In this document: positions 9,671 through 17,365 of the stretch, one piece after another | How the letters are laid out: each line of letters begins with the position of its first letter | Numbering within the stretch: position 1 is the stretch's first letter | Origin: Mobiluncus curtisii subsp. curtisii ATCC 35241 | Lineage (GTDB): Bacteria > Actinomycetota > Actinomycetes > Actinomycetales > Actinomycetaceae | Direction of reading: 5' to 3' | Length of the DNA: 64,000 nt | Assembly (NCBI RefSeq): GCF_000146285.1 | Contig: NZ_GL385912.1 | Span: 544,076-608,075 of the forward strand | Translations under genes and position numbers: made by a program | The notes under the pieces: model-generated | Told to the model about the DNA's origin: nothing | The model's database searches: none | What the model saw: only the letters and a program-made list of their open reading frames with translations

Positions 9671-9898
9671 ATTGCAGGGATGCTATGCCATGCGGGGCAG
9701 GGTGTCGTTGCCGTGGTAGCCGTCGTTGCGCCGGTCGGAGAATAGCGGGGTAGGCTCGGTATCAGACAAGTGCTAGGTCTTAGCGGTTTCGTAATTAAGG
9801 CTTGACGACAGGCAGAAAATTATGAAACAATCGGGATGCCAGCGAGAAGAGGGTCAGGGATTCTTTTCCACTATGTGGATAGCTGGCAACAATCTTTT
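9671..9898. other. Intergenic stretch between antitoxin remnant and DUF3800 gene
   Basis: About 230 bp with broken reading frames only. It probably holds the decayed 5' part of the HTH pseudogene. I see no intact gene, RNA or convincing promoter. Confidence 0.4.
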
Positions 9899-10549
9899 TT
9901 ACACTCCCCACGGGTGCCGAACACAGTCGGACGGAATCCGGGCACACACCTCAAAATCCTGCAAGTTTCTCTTGGACATGCGGCGTTGCAATCCCCAAAG
10001 CATATAGTCCGCAATCTGTAATCCCGAGGATGATGCGGAGTCCCAGTAGCAAGGTGTTATTTCTTGGGGCATCTGGTTAGAAATATCCAGCAGAGCCGTC
10101 TCGGCTGCGGTTTTCTCGGATTTCGTGCCGAAGGTCGCGAGCACCAGGTACAGGTGGTCGTTTTTGTCGAAAGCTGTTTGGCACAACCCGCGGACGTGTT
10201 CATACAATGCTAGTTTGTATAGCCGCATTTTCCCGGCCTGCTGCACGTAACTATACGCCCTGGATTTGTACAGGAATGTCGCGTGGAAGACTGGGGGTTG
10301 TTGGCTTAGTAACGCGAATACCTGGGCGCGTGTGTTCATGGAGTCGTTTTTTGCGTGGAAACCACGGGGCAGTGATATACCTTGGTCTTCCAGGGAGGCA
10401 CGCAATACCAGCATATTCCACAGGATGTCAGCGTGCTCGTCTTTGAAGGTGGCGGAGCCGATTCCGAAATAGGGGCTGTCGCTTTCTGTTTGCGGTTCCC
10501 GGAAATCCAGGGTGCCGGTTTCATCTATGTAGACGAAGTAATCTGCCAT
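9899..10549 (-). CDS. DUF3800 domain protein
   Basis: 216 residues from the ATG at 10549; the longer ORF upstream reads through the neighbouring phage gene on the other strand and is not credible. The N-terminus has the family's acidic strand (YFVYIDETGTLDF, Asp9-Glu10), and the C-terminus has the hallmark GLQIADYMLW (about 176-185). DUF3800 proteins have a predicted RNase-H-like fold and are common in prophages and defence-rich regions; their function is not established. Its start codon faces the truncated phage toxin gene with only 12 bp between, so it appears to have been joined to that gene by a rearrangement. A fragment of a second DUF3800 gene lies at 16053-16262. Confidence 0.8.
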   Translation of the reverse strand: MADYFVYIDETGTLDFREPQTESDSPYFGIGSATFKDEHADILWNMLVLRASLEDQGISLPRGFHAKNDSMNTRAQVFALLSQQPPVFHATFLYKSRAYSYVQQAGKMRLYKLALYEHVRGLCQTAFDKNDHLYLVLATFGTKSEKTAAETALLDISNQMPQEITPCYWDSASSSGLQIADYMLWGLQRRMSKRNLQDFEVCARIPSDCVRHPWGV

Positions 10550-10561
10550 AGCGGTAATTCT

Positions 10562-11266
10562 ATGGCATGCTGGACGTCGAACCGGTATCACGATGATTGC
10601 GACTGTGTTCCAGTGCCGGTGGTTGGCCGCTGGGTGGTTGATGATTCCATTCGCGGAGCGCATTGGGAGGGACAGAACCCCGGATACGACTTCGAGGAAC
10701 TCTACGAGAAAGAATACTTGCCCTATCATCATGCTGGGGACACCCCTGAGGACGTGATGAAACGCCGCCGCGCTGTACAGCGTCAAGCGAAGCAAACTGA
10801 GAAACGCAATACCCGCAAAGCCTCACTTGATGGTACTTTGCAAAGGGAAAAGTGGGACGCATACCGGTCTTGGGTTGAGAACCAAGCGAGGCTGAAAGGA
10901 ATAGTCATTGACGGAGAGGCATTCAAGCTCCCGCCAAAGAACTGGGAAGAACCACCGGACGATTGGCCGCAAGACTTACCACTACTTCGGGCGTTGGAGT
11001 GGAATCATATACTTTTCAGCAATGTCAAAGGTGGAGGGCACCTTCAGGGGTACGGTTGGATTAAAGACCGCACGGAATTCGATAAGGAATGGACTCCAGA
11101 GGTAATAGCAGACAAATTGCGTAAATTACTTCCGCTAGTGCCCTATGAAAAGGTTGAACGCACAAGTAAGTTTGTGGTGACAGATTCAGGTATCAATTAT
11201 GCCATCGGAATTTCAGAATCACACGGTATAATAAGAGTAACGACTTTCTATCGGATGGAGGACTAA
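10562..11266 (+). pseudogene. 5'-truncated phage MuF-type capsid protein with C-terminal EndoU-like toxin domain
   Basis: The surviving 234 codons begin inside the C-terminal part of a phage minor-capsid (MuF-like) protein: NRYHDDCDCVPVP resembles the HxxCxC end of that family. After a charged helix (60-120) and a Pro-rich linker (about 123-141) comes a domain matching the bacterial EndoU ribonuclease pattern: EWNHILFSNVKGGGHLQGYG with His149 and His160, Lys168 before RTEF, and a final strand IRVTTFYR with Thr227/228 and Tyr230. EndoU enzymes cut RNA with two His, a Lys and a late Thr/Tyr. The 5' part is missing at a junction next to the DUF3800 start. The next gene begins 1 bp after the stop and is the likely immunity gene. 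The function is inferred from motifs only. Confidence 0.68.
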
Positions 11267-11267
11267 A

Positions 11268-11531
11268 ATGGATGAGGGCGAAGAGGAAATACGTTTGGTT
11301 CTCCAGCATATGCACCAGCAAAAGGTCATTACTGATCAAGAGTTCAAGGATATGAATTCATTCATCGATGAGGATGGGACTCTTGGCGCACTGGCAGGCA
11401 TAAGCGCTGTGGTACAGAATGACCCAAATGGCATTCCCTCAGAACTGCTTGACGAAATCCTCGCCCTCGAACCAGTGTTTGAAGAGGGCTATTATGAAGA
11501 AATGCTAGATGCGTTGCAGGAACGCGTCTAA
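11268..11531 (+). CDS. Probable immunity protein for the EndoU-like toxin (copy 1)
   Basis: 87-residue acidic protein starting one base after the toxin-domain stop codon, with no recognised domain. Its position directly behind a polymorphic-toxin C-terminus, its small size and its acidity fit an immunity protein. A second copy at 17366-17638 shares about 65 of 87 residues by eye. Differences concentrate in residues 15-36, while the first 14 residues and most of 37-82 are nearly identical. That second copy is also preceded by a scar of the toxin 3' end, which strengthens the toxin-immunity pairing. A GGATGGAGG stretch inside the toxin end supplies the ribosome-binding site. Confidence 0.65.
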   Translation: MDEGEEEIRLVLQHMHQQKVITDQEFKDMNSFIDEDGTLGALAGISAVVQNDPNGIPSELLDEILALEPVFEEGYYEEMLDALQERV

Positions 11532-11551
11532 CCAAACAAAACCCATCAGCA

Positions 11552-11584
11552 ACCGTCTTGGCTATACGCCAGGGCGGTTTTCTT
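11552..11584 (+). terminator. Terminator after immunity gene copy 1
   Basis: Eleven-base-pair hairpin (ACCGTCTTGGC / GCCAGGGCGGT, two G-U pairs) with a five-base loop, followed by TTTTCTT. A terminator inside a phage structural operon suggests that the toxin-immunity pair behaves as a separate unit. Confidence 0.8.
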
Positions 11585-11714
11585 ATGCCCACTATCCCGG
11601 GGCATACCGTGACTACCCAACCAGCCCCCTAGGGTGCGTGTTGTTACACCAGGCGACACGAAAGGTTTGGGGTTTTCTGGTGGCCAATAACTACTCCGAA
11701 AGGGAGGCCTAACT

Positions 11715-12209
11715 ATGCCCGAAACAAACACCAACGCTGAGCAGCCCCAGGCGGCTGCAGCATCTGCCGATGTTCCGGCCGCGGATTCTGTACCGAAGGA
11801 GTCGCGTACTTTCACTCAGGAGGAAGTCAACGCTTTCCTCGCTGAGGACCGTCGGAAGACCGCGAAGAAGTATGAGGGATTCGATGCTTTGAAAGCGAAG
11901 TTGGCTCAGTACGAATCCTCTAAGACTGACGCTGAGAAGCTTCAGGAAAAGGTAGCTGAGCTCGAGCGGGCGAATCGTGATGCGGTTCGCGCGAAGGTCG
12001 CGTCTCAGTATGGGATGCCTATCGAACTGGTTACTGGTGAAACTGAGGAAGAATGCGTGGCTCAGGGTGAAGCGTTCAAGAAAGTTCTTGCTGACGCGAA
12101 GCCTGCTGGTCCGTCCTCGAAGGTTTTGGGTAACCCCACGAAGGGGGCACCTGCTTTGAACTCTGACGTGTTGGAAAACGCGCTGAGGGCAAAGCTTGGA
12201 ATCGCGTAA
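11715..12209 (+). CDS. Phage scaffolding protein
   Basis: 164-residue, highly charged, Ala/Lys/Glu-rich protein with a long predicted coiled coil (about 30-95, including KLQEKVAELERANRDAVRAKVA) and a short conserved C-terminal helix. This composition, and its place between a MuF-like gene and a major capsid gene, is the standard arrangement for the internal scaffold of tailed-phage heads. A strong ribosome-binding site (AAAGGGAGG) precedes the ATG. The gene looks intact, but its capsid partner is broken, so it is part of a defective prophage. Confidence 0.8.
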   Translation: MPETNTNAEQPQAAAASADVPAADSVPKESRTFTQEEVNAFLAEDRRKTAKKYEGFDALKAKLAQYESSKTDAEKLQEKVAELERANRDAVRAKVASQYGMPIELVTGETEEECVAQGEAFKKVLADAKPAGPSSKVLGNPTKGAPALNSDVLENALRAKLGIA

Positions 12210-12233
12210 TTTCAGCCTCTACAAGACAAGGAG

Positions 12234-12624
12234 ATGACTATGGCTGAGCAAACTAAAGCAACAATGACTAACGAGTTCGCAGGTTTCCTGCGTCCTGACC
12301 AAGCCCAACCGATTTTCGATGAGGCTATGAAGACTTCCGTGGTGCAGTCTTTGGCTCGTCAAATCCCGGTTGGGGTTAACGGTGTGGAGATTCCGGTGAC
12401 TACCGGGAAACCGGAAGCGGGCTGGGTCGCTGAGGCTGGATTGAAGCCCTCGACTTCTACCGCTATTGGGATTAAGACCATGAAACCGCACAAGCTGGCT
12501 GCGAAGACTGTGGTCTCTGCTGAGGTAGTCCGTGCTAACCCTGGTGGTTATGTGGACATTTACAAGAAACAGATTGGTGAAGCGTTCGCTTTAGCTTTCG
12601 ACAAGGCTGCCCTGTTCGGTGGGG
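12234..12624 (+). pseudogene. Phage major capsid protein, truncated by IS insertion
   Basis: The first 130 codons or so match the start of an HK97-fold major capsid protein: IPVGVNGVEIPVTTGKPEAGWVAEAG, then KPHKLAAKTVVSAEVVRANPGGYVDIYKKQIGEAFALAFDKAALFG. The reading frame then enters the inverted repeat of the IS element at 12625 and ends in IS sequence at 12692. The normal protein is about 300 residues, so more than half is missing. No later head or tail genes follow. An ATG at 12240 (MAEQTK) is an equally good start, placed after the ribosome-binding site AAGGAGATG. Confidence 0.85.
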
Positions 12625-12699
12625 TGAAGCGTCCCAGGTTTTGTTCCGCTTCTTATACGGGTGCTAGTTGTTTAGCATGGGTTTGGTTGTAGCGGGTTA

Positions 12700-13500
12700 T
12701 CACCTCCTGGGGGGTGTATAGTTCAGGGATTCGTGAAGGCGGGTATTGTTCCACCAGTGAACCCAGTTCATGGTGGCGAACTCGACCTCGGACAGGGTTT
12801 CCCAGGTTTGCGAATAGATAAATTCGGTCTTATATAAACCATTTACGGTCTCTGCCAGGGCGTTATCGTAGGAGTCTCCCACGGTTTCGGTAGAAGGTTT
12901 TATACCGTAATCAGTGAGTTTGTTGTTATAGGCAATGGAGGTGTACTGGCTACCGTGATCGCAATGATGCACCAGGCCTGCAAGATTGTCTCTTGCTAGG
13001 GCTATGGCCTGCTCGAGTGCTTGCAGGGGCAGTACCTCGGTTTTCATTGATGACCTGGTAGCCCACCCCACAATCTTGCGTGAATACACATCGGTTACGA
13101 ACGCTGTATAAACAAAACCAGAAAGAGTACGAACGTAGGTAATATCTGCTACCCACAACCTGTTAGGTCTATCTGTTCTAAACTGGCGATTAACTAGATT
13201 AGGGCGTGCATCAGGGACCTTAGAAGGACGGGTAGTAACTGGTCTACGTCCCCTACTCGCCCCGCAAATCCCGGCCAGACGCATCAACCTGCCAGTCTGT
13301 TCCCGCCCGATAGCAAACCCCGCCCGGCGCATAGCACGCCAGATTTTACGAATCCCATAAACACGGTAATTCTGGTCGAAAATCTTTACGATTTCCTCGA
13401 TTAACAAGGCATCTCTCAATTGCCTAGCACACACTTTTCGGGTCTTTGCCGCCCGGTAACCACGTGGCGTGAGGAAGCCCCCAACCGTGTGTTCTCTCAT
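12700..13500 (-). CDS. IS3-family transposase OrfB (DDE catalytic part)
   Basis: 266 residues with an HTH_21-type region (YRVYGIRKIWRAMRRAGF) followed by an rve integrase core. The three catalytic acidic residues are visible in VADITYV, HHCDHGSQY and NALAETVNGLYK. The ORF starts at an ATG that overlaps the orfA stop (ATGA). The working transposase is probably an OrfAB fusion made by -1 frameshifting: the -1 frame upstream of the ATG reads FIDQYRDCFSVERICRVM, which is the normal family sequence. Confidence 0.95.
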   Translation of the reverse strand: MREHTVGGFLTPRGYRAAKTRKVCARQLRDALLIEEIVKIFDQNYRVYGIRKIWRAMRRAGFAIGREQTGRLMRLAGICGASRGRRPVTTRPSKVPDARPNLVNRQFRTDRPNRLWVADITYVRTLSGFVYTAFVTDVYSRKIVGWATRSSMKTEVLPLQALEQAIALARDNLAGLVHHCDHGSQYTSIAYNNKLTDYGIKPSTETVGDSYDNALAETVNGLYKTEFIYSQTWETLSEVEFATMNWVHWWNNTRLHESLNYTPPRR

Positions 13501-13874
13501 AACCCGGCAAATACGCTCGACCGAGAAACAATCACGATACTGGTCAATAAACGCAATAATTTCATCCCGGGGTGGTCGAGTTCTTTGGCGAAAAAAGCCG
13601 ATGCGAGCTTCAAAATCTCGTTAGTACGTTTAAGCTCCGCGTTTTCTTTACGCAACCGCCTTATCTCGGCAGACTCCTCCCGACTAACCCCAGGTCTTTC
13701 TCCCCGGTCTATCTCGGCTTGAACAACCCAGCGACGCAATGATTCACGACTCACACCAAGCTTTAACCCGGTATCACTAATAATCGCTGCTCTCGAACCA
13801 GGATCATCCCGAAGCCGGTCAAACACCAACCCAACAGCACAATCCCTAAACTCCCGCAAATACTTCCAAGGCAT
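13497..13874 (-). CDS. IS3-family transposase OrfA (HTH part)
   Basis: 125 residues: a helix-turn-helix (LKLGVSRESLRRWVVQAE) that binds the element's ends, and a leucine-zipper-like helix (EIRRLRKENAELKRTNEILKLASAFF) typical of IS3 OrfA. The last 25 or so residues (after HPGMKLL) do not look like family sequence, because the conserved frame switches to -1 there. This supports programmed frameshifting into orfB. Confidence 0.93.
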   Translation of the reverse strand: MPWKYLREFRDCAVGLVFDRLRDDPGSRAAIISDTGLKLGVSRESLRRWVVQAEIDRGERPGVSREESAEIRRLRKENAELKRTNEILKLASAFFAKELDHPGMKLLRLLTSIVIVSRSSVFAGL

Positions 13875-14037
13875 AAAACAACCCTCACAAAAAACCTAGG
13901 AACAAAACCCAGGACGCTTCAGTTTTGAGAGGTTTGAGTTTGTTTGAATATCGTAGCGACTAGACATCATAGTTCTGCTGAAGTCAACACCGCTTTAGCA
14001 GGGATTTTTATGGTTTTTGCTTCTAATCATAAAGAGA

Positions 14038-15261
14038 TTATTCGCGGAACTCGGGATGGTAAAAACTCAGCAAAATTGCCGCAGCTATCAGGACTGTGCA
14101 ACATGTCATTGGTAGCCACGGAGAGAGTCCGTAAAGTGCGGTGGAGGCTATCGGTGCCACTACATAGGCTGCACCATTGTTAGCATTAATCAACCCGACC
14201 AGTCCACCTTGTTCTTCGGGCTTCATTTGCAAAGTAGGCGCCGTGTTGTAGCCAGGCATCGCCAGGCCTAGACCAAAGCCTGTCAAGATGCTGGCCACGA
14301 TGAACAGTCCAAGATTTAGTGGATAAACCAAGAGCAGTAACCCGAGAAGAACGATTATTAATCCTCTTCTAAAGAGTTTTTTAGCACCCCAGTTTAACCT
14401 TGGAGCCACCAAGGCCTGCGCCAGTATCATCACCACACCCATTATTGACATGCACAAAGCGGTGAGCCCTGCTGTGGCGCCGGCCGCTAGCTTCAAAACG
14501 TCCTGCAGTAAAAAGCCGAAAAGTGTAGCCACGGTAGAAAAAGCGGTAAACATTAGGAAACCGCAAGCCAGGAACACGAATACTCTTGAATCAAAATAGG
14601 AAACTTTTGCCGGTTGAGCGACTTTTTCTTCGCCACCTGCGGGTTTGAATGTTAGCAGCAAAACGGCAACGCCTAAAAGCATGACCAGAGGCATCACCAG
14701 CAAGGGCATCATGAAACCTCCTATAGCTGCAAGGCTGCCGCCCAATAAGGCTCCAAGAATAGACGAGAATCCTTGTGCAGCGCCCAAGACTCCCAGACCT
14801 TTGACCCGTTGCGTCTCATTGTAGGTATGAGTCACAACGTAGGTTTGCGCGGCTGGGGAAACTGATGCGATGGCACCGCCGTACAGCACTCCCCTAGTTA
14901 TGACTACTCCCAGAATCAACGCTATGCCGGTGAGCAGACCCTTAAATCCTAGCCACACCACCATAGCGAATCCGCCTAGAGCCAGGATTCCGGCAAGCAT
15001 GCCAATAAGCAAGATACGCCGAGATCCCCATCGCAATGAGACCCGTCCCCACCTGGTGGAGGTAAGAGAAAACATTATGGCAGCTAACGAAATGGTGGCG
15101 CCAATGTGCCATTCCTTCAACCCGATCTCGCGCGATAGCGGAGCCAGAATTGGATTAAGAATCATCTGCCCCATATATGCCAGTAACACCGTCAAAAACA
15201 AGGGAAACAGTCCCGCTATTTTTGATTCGACTTTCTCGTTTCGTTCATTAGTGGCGCACAT
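14038..15261 (-). CDS. MFS efflux transporter
   Basis: 407-residue membrane protein of the major facilitator superfamily with about 12 hydrophobic segments. The loop after helix 2 has the MFS signature-like STRWGRVSLRWGSRR. I start at the ATG at 15261, seven bases after AAAGGA; a longer reading adds ten residues with no ribosome-binding site. It is divergent from a TetR-family gene, with one perfect palindrome between them. That is the classical layout of a drug-efflux pump controlled by its own repressor. The substrate cannot be read from the sequence. It lies in the block between two IS ends, so it may be acquired cargo. Confidence 0.87.
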   Translation of the reverse strand: MCATNERNEKVESKIAGLFPLFLTVLLAYMGQMILNPILAPLSREIGLKEWHIGATISLAAIMFSLTSTRWGRVSLRWGSRRILLIGMLAGILALGGFAMVVWLGFKGLLTGIALILGVVITRGVLYGGAIASVSPAAQTYVVTHTYNETQRVKGLGVLGAAQGFSSILGALLGGSLAAIGGFMMPLLVMPLVMLLGVAVLLLTFKPAGGEEKVAQPAKVSYFDSRVFVFLACGFLMFTAFSTVATLFGFLLQDVLKLAAGATAGLTALCMSIMGVVMILAQALVAPRLNWGAKKLFRRGLIIVLLGLLLLVYPLNLGLFIVASILTGFGLGLAMPGYNTAPTLQMKPEEQGGLVGLINANNGAAYVVAPIASTALYGLSPWLPMTCCTVLIAAAILLSFYHPEFRE

Positions 15262-15301
15262 TAAAACATCCTTTCCAAAGTGAGCTACCAATCAAGCTGA
15301 A

Positions 15302-15330
15302 ACAATACTAGAACAATGTTCTAGTATTGT
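15302..15330. promoter_or_regulatory. TetR-type operator, perfect palindrome
   Basis: 29-bp perfect inverted repeat: ACAATACTAGAACA, one central A, TGTTCTAGTATTGT. It lies between the divergent efflux-pump and TetR-family genes (start codons at 15261 and 15355), where a TetR dimer would block both promoters. Confidence 0.88.
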
Positions 15331-15354
15331 CGAGGTTGAGGGTATGCTGTTTTC

Positions 15355-16056
15355 GTGGGAAATAAAGACAAACGGGTAAACACGGGTAGACGCGCCTGGC
15401 TGACGCAAGAAAAGATCATGTACACCGCAATGGAACTGACCCGAGAGTGCGGTCTAGAAAAATGGTCGATTCGCGACCTTGCACAGCGTCTGGGAGTAGT
15501 TCCCTCTGTCATCTACCACCATTACCAAAACCGTGACGCCATTACCGCTTCTGTAATAGGCGAAATCACTAGCACCATCGAGCTACCGGACGAGCAGCTG
15601 GAATGGAAAGATTGGTTCATCTCCCTAGCAAAAAATGTCAGGCCCGTCTTTCTTGAATTCCCCGGAGTCACCGACAAACTGATGTATGGACATATGAACG
15701 ACGCGTTGATACCAATCTTGGAGGTGGCTTACGAAAAACTACGGGATGCTGGTTTTAGCAAGTACATTCACATCGCATACTCAATTATCATCAACACGAT
15801 GCTGTGGAGCATTACTGCTCGCAACTTGCGCAGCCCAACCAAGCAGGAACAGCGCCACGACCTAGACCAAATGATTACCCAACTTCAGCCCCTAGCTGCC
15901 TGCTCCACAACGCTGGCTGACATCATTCAAGGCTACTTAATTCCGCTAGCCAACCCGAAAAACGAAGACCGCATGAGTCAGGAATACTTTGAAATCATCA
16001 TAGAAGTCGTACTCGCCGGTTTAGAGATAGCGATCTTGCCTCGCGAAAACGCCTAA
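15355..16056 (+). CDS. TetR-family transcriptional repressor
   Basis: 233 residues with an N-terminal TetR HTH (ECGLEKWSIRDLAQRLGVVPSVIYHHYQNRDAI, about residues 30-64) and a helical ligand-binding domain. It starts at a GTG preceded by GAGGTTGAGGGT. The C-terminal part (from KDWFISLAKNVRPVFLEFPG) resembles the ligand domain of actinobacterial TetR regulators. It is divergent from the MFS gene and almost certainly represses the pump and itself through the palindrome at 15302-15330. Confidence 0.9.
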   Translation: MGNKDKRVNTGRRAWLTQEKIMYTAMELTRECGLEKWSIRDLAQRLGVVPSVIYHHYQNRDAITASVIGEITSTIELPDEQLEWKDWFISLAKNVRPVFLEFPGVTDKLMYGHMNDALIPILEVAYEKLRDAGFSKYIHIAYSIIINTMLWSITARNLRSPTKQEQRHDLDQMITQLQPLAACSTTLADIIQGYLIPLANPKNEDRMSQEYFEIIIEVVLAGLEIAILPRENA

Positions 16057-16262
16057 CGAACCCGTGAACAAGAGAAATCATCAAACAGGACGAATTGTGC
16101 ACGAGGATGCGGCTCTTGACGTACGTGAAAATTTCGCTGCCATATGTAAAGCATCAGGTCGGCAGCCTGTAGACCCATCTGTTCGGAAGATGATATAAAA
16201 TCCAAGGGGTCTGAAATGGCTGCTAATTTAGAACTTTGGTATCCGCCGGTACCATATACTTT
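16053..16262 (-). pseudogene. C-terminal fragment of a second DUF3800 gene
   Basis: About 68 codons on the minus strand contain the DUF3800 C-terminal hallmark (SSEQMGLQAADLMLYIWQRN) and a natural stop. Upstream the frame runs into the alpha/beta-hydrolase gene in another frame, so the N-terminal two thirds are gone. The fragment parallels the intact gene at 9899-10549 and suggests that an ancestral DUF3800 segment was present twice in the island. Confidence 0.72.
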
Positions 16263-16905
16263 ATTTCTCTCCATCTGTTTCTTGAGCAGTCCCGGCACGC
16301 TGCAGATATTCGGCAAATAGTTGAGGATGCGTAGCATGCCACTGATGCCCCACTCCCGGAACGACTGCAAAGCGAGCCCCAGGAATAAGCCGAGCAATTT
16401 TACGCGACGCCGGCAGGTTCGCTTTATCTCTGCTACCGCAAACCACAGTTACCGGCATCCGCAAAGCTGGCAGCTGCGCAGTGAGATCTAAATATTTCAA
16501 GCTATCGAGCACCCCGAAAAGGTCAGCTTTACTCAGCTGCGGTGGGCAGACCCATTTCGGGGGCAGCAGTCGCATCAGCACGCGCTGCAGGCTCATCAAC
16601 AGTTTGGGCAGCTTGGCTTGCGGAGCCGAAATAAACAACGAAACGACCTTTTCAGGGTGAGTGATGGCGATTTGTAAAGCTATCACTGCACCTAGTGAGA
16701 GCCCGACCAGGTGCACAGGTTCCGTGAACGTATCAGCAATCTCGTTGCTGATACCCTCTAGTGACCAGTCAGTCATCGGAGATTTCACCTTTAAAACCTC
16801 GGGAGCTGCGCACTCGGTTTGCGCCAGCTGCTTGACTACCGGATTCCACACCTCACTGGTCTCACCCAACCCGTGCAAGAATACAACTTTGGGAATATCA
16901 CTCAT
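16261..16905 (-). CDS. Alpha/beta-fold hydrolase
   Basis: 214 residues. The oxyanion region is VVFLHGLGETSEVW, the nucleophile elbow GLSLGA holds the catalytic Ser, the acid is probably Asp in CGSRDKAN, and the histidine is in GVGHQWH. The size fits small esterase/lipase-like hydrolases; the substrate is unknown. Its ATG overlaps the stop of the upstream small membrane protein by 4 bp (ATGA), so the two are translated together. It is cargo between the MFS/TetR pair and the IS-end scar. Confidence 0.85.
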   Translation of the reverse strand: MSDIPKVVFLHGLGETSEVWNPVVKQLAQTECAAPEVLKVKSPMTDWSLEGISNEIADTFTEPVHLVGLSLGAVIALQIAITHPEKVVSLFISAPQAKLPKLLMSLQRVLMRLLPPKWVCPPQLSKADLFGVLDSLKYLDLTAQLPALRMPVTVVCGSRDKANLPASRKIARLIPGARFAVVPGVGHQWHATHPQLFAEYLQRAGTAQETDGEK

Positions 16906-17087
16906 TTACGCACCGCGAGAACCCCTATAATCAGGCTGGTTATCAGGAAACCGGCGACATTTCCGATAGCGGTAACCGGTGAAATCACATGAGTGACTCC
17001 GAGAACAGCAAAACAGAGAGCTGCCAGCAACAGTCCAACTGTCGACAACAGTAGCCAGTGGCGTGTTCGCACATTTTTCTTTTCCAT
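16902..17087 (-). CDS. Small two-helix membrane protein
   Basis: 61 residues from the ATG at 17087, chosen because GGGGGAGGAC lies just upstream; an ORF ten codons longer lacks such a site. After a basic N-terminus (MEKKNVRTRH) two hydrophobic helices follow (about 13-33 and 37-58). I do not recognise a family. It overlaps the hydrolase gene by 4 bp and probably shares its function or regulation. Confidence 0.65.
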   Translation of the reverse strand: MEKKNVRTRHWLLLSTVGLLLAALCFAVLGVTHVISPVTAIGNVAGFLITSLIIGVLAVRK

Positions 17088-17117
17088 AAAAGCGTCCTCC
17101 CCCGGAAGCGTTTTCAC

Positions 17118-17295
17118 TGATTATCCCATAAACGGGTCAGAGCGTTTCCCCACCATGAAACATTTGAGGGAAAAATACCCGCACTTTACTCAAACCAGGT
17201 TCTAACTGTCTTTCGGTGCCTCGTAGGATTCCTGGCGGTATGTCTTTCCCAAGGAGATTAAATACGGTCACATGAACCACATAAACAAGGCTATG
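17118..17295. other. Degenerate stretch upstream of the IS-end scar
   Basis: Only short broken frames are visible, for example one reading DSWRYVFPKEIKYGHMNHINKAM that runs into the scar and stops at 17330. No intact gene or RNA is seen. It is probably decayed mobile-element or phage sequence. Confidence 0.4.
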
Positions 17296-17314
17296 CAAAA
17301 CCTGGGACGCTTCA
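17296..17314. repeat. Solitary IS3-family end (19-bp scar)
   Basis: CAAAACCTGGGACGCTTCA is identical to the reverse complement of the outer 19 bases of the left end of the IS at 12625. No transposase flanks it. The adjoining sequence on the outer side is the 3' scar of a toxin gene, so an IS copy once interrupted that gene. Confidence 0.7.
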
Positions 17315-17316
17315 AC

Positions 17317-17365
17317 AACGCGGTAAAATAAGGGTGACTACTTTCTACAGATGGGAGGGCTACAC
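17317..17365 (+). pseudogene. 3'-end scar of a second EndoU-like toxin gene
   Basis: About 15 codons read GKIRVTTFYRWEGY, matching the last strand of the first toxin (IIRVTTFYRMED), and lie directly before the second immunity gene. Everything upstream is replaced by the IS-end scar. In this copy the toxin frame lacks the stop before the immunity ATG and reads on to a TAG inside it. Confidence 0.65.

Larger units (their letters stand above)
12625..13921 (-). mobile_element. IS3-family insertion sequence (about 1.3 kb)
   Basis: The element is bounded by 23-bp imperfect inverted repeats beginning TGAAGCGTCC and ending in TTTTGTTCC (12625-12647 and 13899-13921; two mismatches). It carries overlapping orfA and orfB on the minus strand, as in the IS3 family. 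No target-site duplication is visible: the left flank ends GGGG and the right flank begins GTTT. Its flanks therefore probably no longer come from one insertion event. It interrupts the phage capsid gene. Confidence 0.92.

Noticed and set aside
9822-10021. Small plus-strand ORFs at the DUF3800 3' end
   Set aside because: They lie antisense to the DUF3800 gene and lack ribosome-binding sites.
10382-10561. N-terminal part of the long ORF ending in the toxin domain
   Set aside because: These 60 codons are antisense to the start of the DUF3800 gene and do not look like phage protein; the truncated gene is taken from 10562.
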